A stretch of 64,000 bases of DNA from Zasmidium citrigriseum (Eukaryota > Ascomycota > Dothideomycetes > Mycosphaerellales > Mycosphaerellaceae): contig NHNW01000017.1 in the NCBI GenBank assembly GCA_002786025.1, positions 434,001 through 498,000 on the forward strand. Direction: 5' to 3'. The notes below the pieces were generated by a model that had not been told where the DNA came from, did not search any database, and worked only from the letters and a program-made list of their open reading frames with translations. Position numbers and translations under genes: made by a program. How positions within the stretch are numbered: the stretch's first letter is position 1; each line of letters opens with the position of its first letter. Shown in pieces: positions 19,975 through 31,167 of the stretch.

Positions 19975-22176
19975 ATGACGTCGTCTACCTTCGTCCCTTT
20001 CTCCTCCCAAACTTTCTCTTCATCACCTCGACCTCCGACAAACACCTCACACCAGCATTTCTACGCCACCGCAAACAACAACATCGACTCGACACACAGC
20101 AGCATCGCGCACTTCAACGCCACCGCATACAACGACGCATTGGCCTTCCTGCAGCAACACTCGGCCGTGCACCCAACCATCAACAACCCGACCGCACACC
20201 CCAACGTCACCATTCAGCACCCTACGCCCGTACCAGCGACACATCGCCACCTCGCCGCCACTGAACGGCACGACTCCGCGACTAGCAACGCCGGTGTGGA
20301 CACACACGACTGGCAGGCGCCCATGTACCAGACGCAGGCCTACAATAGCATGGGAGGACCTGTCGTGGGCCACAGCAAGGGAGTAAAGAGAGCGCGTGTT
20401 CACCAGCGCACGCCATCAGCATCGACCGTCGCCTCGACCGGCCCGGCCTCACCGTACATGCAGAACGGGTCGTATCCACACATCGTCGGCACAGACCAGT
20501 CACCAAATTCGCCCGCCTTCTACGCTGACCAAGCCTATCTGCCGAAGAACCTTCCCACGCCCTCGCAAACGCCTACCGATAGTGGCTTTGCGAATATAGC
20601 GCATATGCCAAGCCAGGCTGCGCACATGCCCAACGCTCATTTGGCTATGAAAGACTTCGGCATCGGCCACCACACCTCAGAAGACTTAATCCCAGACTTT
20701 GCGCCCTCACGACAATCGATGTCGAGTTACGGCAACGACTCACCAGCCACTCCACAGTCTGGCGCTGGCGACGTGGACGCAAAGCAGTATAGCATTCCTC
20801 CGAATGGTGAGATTGGCGCAGACCTGGCGTTCGACAACCTCTCGTTCGATTACTTACTTTTCGATGACGCAGACTACCGACAAAGCAACCCAAACGTCCA
20901 GCTTTTCCGAACCGAATCGCAAGCCTTTCAAGATGAGCTTTACAACCCAAACTTCGTCAACACGTCTGCGCCATCGAAACAAGCCAATGCATATCTATCA
21001 CCACACAGAAATTTGGTGACCGAACGACTACAGACTGCGAACCTGGCGCGATCCGCATCACCCGCCTCTGCAATCTCAAGAGAACGGTCGCCATTCAGAG
21101 ACGGCTCGCCACTCGCACCAGCGAGAGACTGGCGACAGCAGGGCGGTCCAGTGACGACTGCCGCGGGAATGAGGCAACAGCAGAAAGACGAGGCTGCAGA
21201 GGCAGAGTACGCACAACACCGTGCGACTCTGCAAAGAGAGCCCACAAAGACCATTTCACCCAAAGACGCGGTTCTGGACTACCATGAAGGTGACCAGCCA
21301 TCGCTCTTTCAGGATAGTATACCCGCAGGCTATGAAAAGCACATGGGTGGTACAGAGCAGTGGCCAACAAACACTTACTTCAGCCAGCCAGACAACGGAT
21401 TTGGGAACATGGCAACCACTGGTCAGCAGAACATGAGTTTCAGAACCGCCACCGCTGACGGCTATTCCGGTGCTGGATTTGACTTTAGTGGATTGCCACA
21501 ATCCACGGACCAAATACAAAGCAATCCCTTCCAGGCCAACTACCAGGCTGCTGTCCAGGCCAAGATGAACAACTTCGTGGAGCCCACGCCGAACTTCAAC
21601 CCTCCCAGCATGCCTTCAATGGAGACTTCTATCAGCGATGCCGGCTTCCCTCACTCATCACAAGACAGTGGCGCTCGCGCAACACCTCAACGTCCTGATG
21701 ACACTCGCGCCAACACCGGAACGTACACGTGTACATACCATGGCTGCACTCAGCGCTTCAGTAGCCACAACGACCTCCAAAAGCACAAGCGCGACTACCA
21801 TCGCTCGCAGCAGCAGACTAGGGAGGGCACCTCAACATCAGGCACCGAGTCCACGTCACCTCGCTCTACTGAGTCACCGGAACGAACAGGAGGTATGACC
21901 TCCGCGGCCATCCTGGCGAGGAACTCGCAAGCCGGTCCACACAAGTGCACGCGCATCAACCCGTCGACCAACAAGCCCTGCAACACTATCTTCTCACGAC
22001 CTTACGATCTTACGCGACACGAGGACACCATCCACAACAACCGCAAGCAAAAAGTACGATGTCCGATGTGTCGCGAAGAGAAGACATTCTCACGTAACGA
22101 TGCGCTTACGAGGCACATGCGCGTGGTCCATCCTGAGGTCGAAACCATCGGCAAACGTGGAAGGCGAAGCGACTAA
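19975..22176 (+). CDS. Rpn4-like C2H2 zinc-finger transcription factor
   Basis: A single-exon gene of 733 residues. The first 580 residues are disordered, rich in Ser, Pro, Gln, Asn and His, with an acidic stretch around residues 275-300 (LAFDNLSFDYLLFDD) that could be an activation domain. One C2H2 finger lies at about residues 585-607 (CTYHGCTQRFSSHNDLQKHKRDYH). The C-terminal pair includes NTIFSRPYDLTRHEDTIHN and CREEKTFSRNDALTRHMRVVHP. The last two blocks are the hallmark of Rpn4 proteins, which activate proteasome genes and are themselves unstable. Assignment to Rpn4 rests on these finger sequences; the N-terminal degron cannot be checked by eye. A three-codon upstream ORF precedes it. 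Confidence 0.72.
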   Translation: MTSSTFVPFSSQTFSSSPRPPTNTSHQHFYATANNNIDSTHSSIAHFNATAYNDALAFLQQHSAVHPTINNPTAHPNVTIQHPTPVPATHRHLAATERHDSATSNAGVDTHDWQAPMYQTQAYNSMGGPVVGHSKGVKRARVHQRTPSASTVASTGPASPYMQNGSYPHIVGTDQSPNSPAFYADQAYLPKNLPTPSQTPTDSGFANIAHMPSQAAHMPNAHLAMKDFGIGHHTSEDLIPDFAPSRQSMSSYGNDSPATPQSGAGDVDAKQYSIPPNGEIGADLAFDNLSFDYLLFDDADYRQSNPNVQLFRTESQAFQDELYNPNFVNTSAPSKQANAYLSPHRNLVTERLQTANLARSASPASAISRERSPFRDGSPLAPARDWRQQGGPVTTAAGMRQQQKDEAAEAEYAQHRATLQREPTKTISPKDAVLDYHEGDQPSLFQDSIPAGYEKHMGGTEQWPTNTYFSQPDNGFGNMATTGQQNMSFRTATADGYSGAGFDFSGLPQSTDQIQSNPFQANYQAAVQAKMNNFVEPTPNFNPPSMPSMETSISDAGFPHSSQDSGARATPQRPDDTRANTGTYTCTYHGCTQRFSSHNDLQKHKRDYHRSQQQTREGTSTSGTESTSPRSTESPERTGGMTSAAILARNSQAGPHKCTRINPSTNKPCNTIFSRPYDLTRHEDTIHNNRKQKVRCPMCREEKTFSRNDALTRHMRVVHPEVETIGKRGRRSD

Positions 22177-24278
22177 GCCGACGGACACGTTCTGACGGAT
22201 GCTCACCAAAGGCTGCCGGCTCGTATGATGTTGCGCCAGCCATGCCGTCAAAAGGCTGGCTGGCGTGAGGCGTCGCAATACGGTCACGAGCTTTGCATAA
22301 GCCGGATCTGACCTGACAAAGGTGCGGCTCAGCCAGGCTTGGCAGAATACGACGTCGACGTTCCATGCCAACCATTGCGAGCCGGTCTGATCCACGGAAG
22401 CCTTGGGAAAAGAATGTTCCACCGAGTCGCAATTTTTTTCGGCCGCGAAGCCTCCACGTTGCGTGTGTGGCGTTGAGGATTTCAGATTCCAGAAGATCGG
22501 CGCTCGCCGAGCGAACCCTACTCGCTAGTGTTGGGCCGCCGCGCCGCGTCCCCGGCAGAAGGTGGACTCCCAACGACATCATTCCTATTTTCTTTACAGT
22601 TACGGTTGCACTTGGCATGGAGTATTGGGTATGCATCATTTACGACGGTGGCGGCAGCATGTCACAGAAAGACGCAAAGTGTACGATGAAATGATGAGAG
22701 CATGTCTCGGCACGACCGAACGGCAAATGCATGGCAGAGGGGAGTTTTGCATCACTGTTTAGCAATTGGTTGTGGTTGTACAAAATCTCTGTTCAAGGGT
22801 TCAACAGTGTTCAGTGCTACTGCAGAGGCATGGGAGCTTGATTGCATTGCATTGATTGCATGACATGGCGAGGGCTTTACAAGCATAATACTGTCACGAT
22901 TATGAGGGAATGATTGGAGCGGCTGGCTCGTCTCCTTTGCGATGCATGCATGGCGATGTTTTGAAAGTTTTTTCCTTCTCACATCATGTAGTACTAGGTA
23001 TCTTAGCAAGGATTTGATTGGGTTTTCTCACCCATCCATCATCGTCATGCAGAACATTTCGCTTCTTTGCAGAGCCTCAACCACGTTCATCCTTCGTCAC
23101 ACTGCTGGGAATATGTCACCTTGCAGCTTTGATTGGTGCCAGTCGTTTGAACAGACTTTTTGCCATGTGCAAGCTTGGTCCTTGGAGCTGGGCACTCAGC
23201 TTGTGGCGAAGTGTACTATTCTCTGTGGCGTTTCAGCGTTCTACCAATCGTGTATGTGATTTCTTCTTTGAGATGCTGCGTTTCCTTGGTTGTAGACATC
23301 GTTACCTGGCTATATAGGAAGTGTTGTGGCGAGCCTGTGAGCTGTTTGGGTATTGGGTTAACTTGATGCGGGCTTCTCGCCGACGACATGTCCTTTGCGA
23401 CTCAGACGAGCTGAGAAGATGCGTTGAGTTTCTCTTCGCATTCCCTGCCCTGCCGGGTTGAAGTGCCAAGAGGTCATTCGACTGCCGTCTCTCCATCCCG
23501 TTCGTACCACACCTCCCAACTTTCGACATTTCGACGAGGACTCCCTGTGGCGTCGCCAAGACCAGGACGTTTTCCTCATTGCAACTGCCGTGGCGCTTTT
23601 CCTGTCAGCGTCTGAATTGACTTTGAGCGACCACTCGGATGCCAAGGGTTCCTTCCTCGGAGTCGACGATGACGGTGCGACTCGCGAGTGATGCAGAGGT
23701 CTTGTGATCGTTGCGTACGTGTTGCTTTGTACTTTGTGTTGGAGGATGTCATGGTTACTCAGAGGAATTGTGGCAGGTGTTATTGGTTGGGGCGAGGAAT
23801 CCCTGCTCGGACTTGTCACATGTTGCGCTGGCTATTTTGGGAAGGTACGTTTGGGTATAGGGCAGGTGCGCCCACATATGGGCATGGTCCGATGTATGAA
23901 GTATGCATTCCCGTGACCTGCATTCTCACCTCACCTCATGTTGTTCGAAGTGCAAAAATAACATGGGAAGAGAACAAGAATGCAAAAAGTTGGGAAGTCG
24001 AAGGGATTTGAACTCAGGAATGGCAAAAGAAGTTGCTCAGCGCCCTAACCGACCGGCCATTGATGCTGAGCACCGCGCCTCATCGACATTTGGTAGACAC
24101 TGAACAATTGGGCAAAGCAAAGACTCAATATCTAGCCAAAACTCGTCCCCAGCTACACATCGGCCTTTGCTGTCTCGTCGGTGCTGTCGCATGTCGATGT
24201 CGATGTCGTTTCCGCCGCGGCCGCATGCAAACGTCGCTTTCGTCTTCGCTAACATCATCGTGCTGCCACCCAAACGTC
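22177..24278. other. Intergenic with a tRNA-like element
   Basis: A 2.1-kb gap between the Rpn4-like gene and the convergent permease. It is T-rich around 22.9-23.4 kb. Short frames show nothing recognisable. A degenerate tRNA-like sequence lies near its right end. Confidence 0.5.
23995..24066 (-). ncRNA. Degenerate tRNA-like element (tRNA pseudogene or SINE-like)
   Basis: On the minus strand there is an A-box-like TGGCCGGTCGG (24049-24059), a B-box AGTTCAAATCC (24004-24014) and a run of five T at 23984-23988. The order and spacing resemble a Pol III gene. The T-stem and acceptor stem do not pair properly, so it is not a working tRNA as read. A 7-bp inverted repeat (GCTCAGC/GCTGAGC, 24035-24071) overlaps the 5' half. 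Confidence 0.3.
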
Positions 24279-26179
24279 TCAAGAATTCTCGTGATGCAGC
24301 GCCTTATCAACTTCCTTCACCTCGCCTTCAACCTGCAGAATCTCATTCGCAATGACCTGATCCGATACGTGAGCATGCAGCGCATCCTCCAGAGCTCTCG
24401 ACGGCATCGCATGTCCTGTGGCCTTCTTCCGCTGATTCGCCTCCATCGCTAGCCAGAAAGGCAAAGATGCATATCCAGCAATGGCCACTGACAAAACCAC
24501 ACAGGAGGTCGTGAACCCCTGGAAGTACCATGGCTTCTGAGATTCGGAATAGATCTGCGGACCGATGATACTAGCAATCGAGATAGCCGCGAGGGTAATA
24601 GCCCCTCCGAGAGCCTGCTCAGATGCACCGTACAATGTGGCGCTGCGGTAGCTGAGCATTGGTGGATTCCAGAGATTCAAGTTGTGGCCGATGAACGCCA
24701 TGCCGTAGAGTGTGATGAGACTCATATTACCATAAGATCTGTTCGAGGCGACGTAGGTCCAGGCGGCGAAGCACGGCAGCGAGGCCATGAGAGGGATAAT
24801 AATGTGCCACACTCGTTCTCTGGTGTGGTCGGAATGCCAGGCCCAGACCCAGTAGCAGGGGATGATGACGAAGTAGACGATTGACGTGTAGGCGGTCGCC
24901 TTGTGAGGCGAGAACTGAGCGAACTATGAGACATTAGCGGTGGGCCTGGAGATTGAGCATAGGATTTGTCTGGCTTACGTTCTTAAGGATGATAGGCAAG
25001 AAGGTGCTGAAGGAGGCCGCCACGATTTGGACGCACAGATATGAGACGAAGAAGACGTAGGTACTTGGTCGGATCATTAGCTGTGACAAGGAGGACATGT
25101 CCCAAGTGGCATCGGTTGATCGAGTTCCTCCACGACCTAATCGATTGATGGCAATGTGCCTCTCACGCTCCGTGAGAGCAGTTGTCGTTTCGGGATACGT
25201 CAACAGCAACCATGCGATTGATATGACGACGGCGATAGCCATCAGACCTTCCTGCCCGTAATGTCAGTGGATACATCAGCCGTGCCAGAAATCCAATACT
25301 TACGATCAGGAACAACCACCTGCTATGGAATCAGTAAAGCCTCACCACTCTCCTGGGAACGGGTATTTACCTCCACGATTCCATGCCAGCTTTGTCATTG
25401 AGCGTATCAATGCCAATAGATATGAACCCGCCAACGGCTGTGGCGAAGGCATTCGAGGCCTCAAAAATGCCGACACGCAGAGCTCGTTCTGAAGGCTTGT
25501 ACCAGAAGGTGAAATACATGATACCTGTGCAACCATTAGTCAACCCTCATGTCCTGTCTGGACGGGCCAATACTCACAAGCTGATGGAATCGCAGCCTCC
25601 GGAACACCAAGGAAGAACCTCGCTGCCAATAGTCCAGAATAGCTCTTGACCGCTGCAATAGAACTGACGATCGTTCCCAGGAGTAGCATGGCCACAGGGA
25701 AGAAGTACTTGCCAGACACTCGCTTCATCAACAAGTTCGATGGTATGAGAAGCACAGTCACTGCGAAGTAGGTGATCGACACCGCCCAACTGAAGTCGCT
25801 GCCATGGAGGTCAAGAACTTCAGAAAGGTTGTATTTCGTACCAGACCGAAGAGTGTCCGCATAGCCCATGTTGGCTCGATCGAGATAGGCAATAAAGTAG
25901 ACCAAGCAGCAAGGTAACAGTACTCGGAAGTCAAGCTTTCGGATCAACTTCCTTTCCTCATCATGAGACCAGTCTTCGATCACGTTGACATGCTCGGCGT
26001 CATTACGTGGGTCTGCTATAAGGTGTATAAATCATCAGTGAAGTCCAGTTGGACGACAAGAAGATGTAATTGAACTTACCTTGACGCTTTACCGGCCAGA
26101 AGGCCTTCTTCAGAGACCAACCATCGATGAACACGCCCTCTGCTTCGGCGGTGTCTCGCACTTCCCTAAAACAGAACAT
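24279..26179 (-). CDS. MFS permease, anion:cation symporter family (Dal5/Tna1-like)
   Basis: Exons on the minus strand: 26080-26179, 25578-26015, 25371-25524, 25304-25319, 24979-25251, 24279-24923; 541 residues with about 12 membrane segments. Family features are LPCCLVYFIAYLDRANMGYAD after the first helix, ARFFLGVPEAAIPSA, and WRWLFLIEG across a 16-nt microexon. The C-terminal half starts FAQFSPHKATAYTS. This family carries organic anions such as allantoate, nicotinate, pantothenate or related acids across the plasma membrane; the substrate cannot be told from sequence. The start at 26179 is the last ATG before the conserved region. A truncated Ldh2-type dehydrogenase lies just upstream on the same strand, so the pair may once have formed a small catabolic unit. 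Confidence 0.85.
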
Positions 26180-26485
26180 ATTCCGTTGCGCGATGCTCTC
26201 AATCGAAAGCACATCAGAGCCAAGTAAAGGCCAAGGGACGTAAAGAAGATATATCTCCATCGTCTGGGGTAAGTTCCTGGTAGACTTCGTGGGAATCGTT
26301 CCTTCGTGGAACACTGTACAGTAGCATGGCGGCCCTCGTCCGAAGGATTCGGACTGCGTCCGGCTTCAAAGAATCCATGCTATCGCTGAGATGCCGATGA
26401 GCCCGGGGCATGCAAGTCCTCCACAGAAAGACTTACGAATCTCCACGGGGTTTGGAAAGGTCCATGGAATAAAACGGCAGCCGTA
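26180..26485. other. Intergenic between permease and Ldh2 remnant
   Basis: 306 bp. It holds the permease promoter and the point where homology of the Ldh2 remnant stops. No coding continuation was found. Confidence 0.45.
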
Positions 26486-26869
26486 TCAAGGAATGGTACA
26501 AGGTCCATACCGCTTGACGGTCACAATTGATATGCCATACAGCTCCGCCCTCTGGATTGTATGTCTCACGGCAGCCGTCGCAGTCACAAAGCCAAAACCA
26601 TTGTTGTCGTCGACCTGCGTCGCCATCGGAGTAATCTCTCGAATCTTGACATCCGGTTTAGCATTTACCAGTCCACTTTCCGCGCTGGCGACATACTGCT
26701 GGAATCGGGTCCAGCCATGAGAGCTTACACCGCGCAGGTCAGCTTGCATCAGACAGCTAGCCATAGTAGAGGCACCTTCGGCCGGAGGTCCTATATGCCG
26801 GAGCACCGAAGTTGCGAATGCCATTGCTTGGGCAGACTCTGCGAAGAGGGTTTTGGGACTTACGTTCAT
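26486..26869 (-). pseudogene. Truncated Ldh2-family (malate/ureidoglycolate-type) dehydrogenase
   Basis: A 127-residue frame matching only the N-terminal third of Ldh2-type NAD(P)-dependent oxidoreductases, which are usually about 330-350 residues. ADLRGVSSHGWTRFQQYV (with the conserved SHG histidine) and ATQVDDNNGFGFV are family blocks. Similarity ends after GISIVTVKR, just where NSNHFG would be expected, and the frame stops eight residues later. No continuation is visible in the 300 bp downstream in any frame I read. Family members reduce or oxidise 2-oxo/2-hydroxy acids, including ureidoglycolate and piperideine carboxylate. I take it as a decayed or deleted gene rather than a working short protein. 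Confidence 0.6.
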
Positions 26870-27798
26870 GGTCGCAGTTGGTCTCGAATTGTCTTTCTTT
26901 GAGTTCTGACGCTGGAGGAAGAATCGCGAGAAGTTGTCGATATCAGTCCAGTTCGTCCATGAGCCAAACTTTCAGGATATGCTGCACCATGAGGAGAAGG
27001 GCCGTGGTGATCGGACAGGCTCCGATAACCTTGCCTGTTGTCCGATGAGGCCCAACACATCTTGCTGACAATACCATCTTGCGACTGACATTGTGAGTCA
27101 ATCCTCTTCCCACAAGATCGTTGTTCGGTATGGAAAAGGCCTTGTTGTGCGAGGTCGACTATCTCCCATTCGAAGAAAATTGGCTGATGAACATGACATC
27201 GTCTTTGAGGGCACGCTGACACTCATTCTTCCCGGGCAAGACCTCTTGAATATCTCGGAGGCTCAACCCATGCATCGAGGGATCCGGCGACGGCAAATAA
27301 TACCAAGAAAAGTCGAACAGACCTCCTATCGATGGCCAAGGGTGGTGTGCGGTGCTTCTTCCCCGGATGATGTTGTTTCAAAGTACGGAAGGAGATAGAA
27401 GTGTTTGTACATCCGTCTCGTCCTCGGGTAGAGCATTGCAAGAAGAAGTCAAATTCAATGGCGAGTGGAAGAGGACGAAGTCTGAAGTCTGCGCAGCAGG
27501 AGCCGTCGTCAACGGAAAGAACAGCCACAAGTCGAAGGCACCTGCCAAAAGTGGTGGCGCAGGAACTGACCAATCGTTCAAGCTGAATCGGTGTTCTCAT
27601 CCTCAGTCCACTGGTGTCGTAGGGCTGAAGAAACGGAGGCGAAGAGATGTTCTTCAAATTGAATTTTGAATCCCGTTCATTTTGGTCTCTTTCATAAAGG
27701 CTAAAGGACGTCTGAGAGGAACAGCATATCTCGATAATCCCTTCCAGCACGACCACGGAGCTCATCCAGAAACAACGATCAACCTACTTCCTCCAACG
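26870..27798. other. Intergenic
   Basis: A 929-bp gap between the Ldh2 remnant and the small conserved gene. A 180-residue minus frame (27223-27765) has no recognisable feature and I reject it as coding. Confidence 0.5.
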
Positions 27799-28318
27799 AT
27801 GTCGAGTATTCCAATCGTCGTCCTAGGCATGGGTGCCACAATAGGAGGCCGAGTAGCCTCTCGCCTCAGACCAGAATACGACAGCAAGTCTTGCCAAACC
27901 TCACGACGTCCCAAGACTGACATCTCCACAAGCCATCCAATTCATAACCTCCATATCCCGTGCCAAGTCCGAGATATCCACTCTCCAAGCAGGCAAAGCA
28001 CCACCTCCCGATCCGGACAATGTCGGGTCACACAACTTCTCGGCTCGTCCTCAGGCCGTTGTCTTTGGCAGAGCGTACGAAGAAAAGGCTGTTGAAGAGC
28101 TCCGGCAGCATTGTGGTGGGAGTGAGTCTGGATTGGCCTGGATTTTGTCCACGAAGGAAGGGAGGGAGAATACGATGAGGAATTTCCCGTATGGAGGAGG
28201 TCCTGAGGCAATGGGTCGGTATGCGGATCGGGCGACTGATGTGACGAAGAGGCTGTTGGATCAATTGAAGGCGGAGGGGAAGTTGGGGAAGGATGGGGTG
28301 TATCAGTATGGCGAGTGA
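27799..28318 (+). CDS. Small conserved fungal protein of unknown function
   Basis: Exon 1 is 27799-27883 and exon 2 is 27933-28318, 156 residues. No GT donor joins the two frames. A GC-AG intron (ACA/GCAAGT ... CTGAC ... ACAAG, 49 bp) restores them exactly. The N-terminus MSSIPIVVLGMGATIGGRVA is beta-strand then Gly-rich, like a nucleotide-binding start. GSHNFSARPQAVVFGRAYEEKAV and a basic C-terminus with DRATDVTKRLLDQLKAEGKLG follow. The layout fits a family of short ascomycete proteins that I have seen only as uncharacterised. The enzyme activity, if any, is unknown. Confidence 0.6.
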
Positions 28319-30688
28319 GTGCATCTTATGAAGAGAGGAAACTTTGACTTTGCCGACTCGGCCACACTTCATTCTCCTCTTGCAGTTGACGAGTCGTAAA
28401 CGTTACCTATTGTTAGCAGATTTTAACACTGCGATGGCATATAGGCTTTAGCATTACAGCCATATTGCTGCATAAGCCAACGTTGTCTTCATCATTTTCT
28501 CACTTTGATCATTCCAGACGGGACCGTCAGCATCAGCATCTCCTTACTCGACATCCACGACATTCACTCCTCGAGGATTCGGTATCATCCGAGGAATATG
28601 GCGATCCGTCAACGCCGAGTACAAAGCATTCGCGAGCTCGCATTCCTCAAGCTGACTCCAAGGCATGCCGCTCCTTGCGTTTGGCATTTGCTGATGATTG
28701 ATGAAATCGTGATTGGATGTAGCTGTGCATCGAAAGTCGACGTACCTGTGCCGCCTCTGGTCGCGTGAGAAGTTGCCTGCGCTGTGAAATGACATCGATT
28801 GCATTCCAGTGTACCCCAGCAGCATGGTGGCCGGACTCCGACCTTGCCGGTTACGAAAGCTTGCTGAATGGTCGTACGTTCGAAATATTGGACCCTGTCG
28901 ATGAGCTGCCCTCACACAACGCAAGTGTGTTGGAGCTTGCACTGATGTGACACGCAACTCCGTGTCCAGACTGCAGCTCTGAGCACTGAAAACAAGGCCG
29001 CTGTCAAGCGATGCTGTACACCAGCCCTTCGGCTCTGGCAGCTAGACCGACCGAGCCAGAGCAGATCTTAGATGATGACTAGTTGGAGCAGGCCACCCTA
29101 GAGCACAGCAGCTGCAACCCATTGTGGGGTGCATGTCCAGGATTCTGGGCCTTGGCCCGTTTGCTGCTATAGTCGAAATATTGGTGCGGTGCGGTCGCGC
29201 AAGCGTTCAAAGCCCGGTCGATTCAGAGGCCTAGGCTGGTCGCTTGTCGGAGCTCGAAGATCTCGAAGAAAGCTGAAGCGTTTGATGTGCATTCCAGGTC
29301 GTGGGCCAGACGCCCAAAATGTGTGATGTGATGGGCATGCAAAGTATCTCGTACTTGGTGAGAGCCCCTCAGTGAGCGTCGCAGAAGCAAGCTGCGGCTA
29401 GGTTCTCCTCCCCAATTTGGGTCGGCAGCCCATTGGAAATGCAGCCGGCGAGAGGTCTCGTGCCACGCATGCTACACGTCCCATGGTTTGCTGTGTGCTT
29501 GGTTTGGGCAATGTGGAGTGCTTCTCCGCACAATGGGCTCCTTCGCAGGTGCGAGTCGTTGGAACGGCACGACAACCGTCGAGGAGAAAGCGCTGGCCGG
29601 CGGGCTGGCGTCTGCAGACGGACATGCAGAGCACTAGCAGCAGCATGAAATGGAGATGAGGCTCGACGTGCCGTCTGGCGAAATTGCGTATTGAGCCAGC
29701 ACCAGCGCTACGATACGCCAGGTCGTGCGAACACCTGCCGGCGAGGGGGGACGGGCAGAAGTGTGATTGGCGCGCAGGAGAATTTCATGGCCTTGAGCCT
29801 GCGCTGCTGCCCGCTCTCGTGACAGGCGACGACGAAAGGGTATGCGCCAGTGCTGCAGCGCAAGGCCCTGTGAAGTCTTTCTCCGCATCTGTTGCTCGAT
29901 GTACCTCAGCCCCTGGATCCTTGGTGGACGGCCGGCTGGCTGCTGCTGCTGCTACTTATTAGCTGCAGGAGACCCCGTCGTCGCCGTGAGGCCGTGATAT
30001 CACACTGCCAGAGCGCCAGAGACAGCCCCATCGACCCCCAAGCCGCACGACGCCGCGCCATATCTCGCCACACGTCGCAGCAGCAGGCGGCGGAAACAGG
30101 TCAGCAGCACGGCCAGCGATCTGCGAAGGAGCACGGTGAACTGGTGACACGCGATCCACACAGTGGGACGTGAGCCAGCCAAACCTTGCCAATCATCGAT
30201 TGCTCGGCCTGCAACCTTACCCTTCGCTGGCGCTTCCCCACAGAGCCAGCCGTTTCAAGAGTTGGGTTTTCATCCCTCGAGTCCTCCACCGCGCATTTCG
30301 CTTTCCGCTACCCAACCTCACCTCGTCCGCCGGAGCGACTCTGCGGACACCTGCGCCAGGGCACCACGACACGACAGCTTCCCTCCCTGGGCGTCACACA
30401 CTGCCAGCCTGAGGCCGCGAGCCAGCAGGCGCATTCGATCGTCCAACGGGCAGTGACGAGGGTTGGGAGAGCAGCGTCAAGCGTGTCGGCCACGCTCCAC
30501 GCTTCTCGCCTTCCCCACACGAATCCATCGAACCGTCGCTTCTCCTCTGGCCTCGCTTCTGGACGGGCGTGCTTCGCGAGACCCATCGATCCAAGACCAG
30601 GCCAGACTCTCCGCACGCGTGCCCGCATTCCTCATCTTCTTCTTCTCTATTTCCCAAGCGCCGTCCGCTGCGCTCTCCGAGACAGCAG

Positions 30689-30788
30689 GTCTCTTGGTCC
30701 AATGTGAGGCCCAATTCCTTCAACAAAAGACCATCTGTTGTTCTTGGTGATAGACTGGCGGAACCGCGGGCGTTGGGAATGATCATAG
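30689..30788 (+). pseudogene. Detached N-terminal coding segment of a PSP1-type protein
   Basis: This stretch translates as VSWSNVRPNSFNKRPSVV followed by LGDRLAEPRALGMI, which I believe is the conserved N-terminal block of fungal PSP1-domain proteins, normally followed closely by a RRATPDSEA block. Here RRATPDSEA starts at 32350, 1.56 kb further on. The frame has no ATG back to an upstream stop at 30410-30412. The GT donor at 30789, spliced to the CAG ending at 30843, runs into a stop within five codons. It may be a relic exon, or part of a long first intron structure I could not solve. Confidence 0.4.
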
Positions 30789-31167
30789 GTGGGTGTATTT
30801 TCGGCGTAATTTCCATCGATCATGCTGACGATTGTTCTTGCAGACTCATATACGGCTTAAAAGTATTCTGGTTGTTGTTTTCAGACATGTAATAGTAGCT
30901 CACGACATATAACACCGGTGAGTGTCAAGCCGAGCGAGTCGTTGAGCCGTCCTGTACTAATACATCTCTACTGTCCAGCATCGAACTTGTAGACATAGAC
31001 TAGAGGCTGGACGACTGCTTACGACCCCGAAAAAGACTTTGTTTCAGGTACGTTAACGTTTTTTTGTTTTCTTGCGGCCAGGACAGTTGTTGTGGCGAAC
31101 GATGGTACCCGGGCTTGAGATCCCTTCTGTCCGGCGTTGGGCCTCCACTGGGGTGGGATATGGAATA

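Noticed and set aside
27223..27765. 180-residue minus-strand frame
   Set aside because: No domain, no splice pattern and poor composition; it lies upstream of a supported plus-strand gene and overlaps other open frames.
30931..30965. Resemblance of GTTGAGC...TGTACTAATA to the 3' end of bacterial/mitochondrial large-subunit rRNA
   Set aside because: Only about 20 bases look similar, and TACTAATAC is better explained as an intron branch site between a GTGAGT donor and a CAG acceptor.
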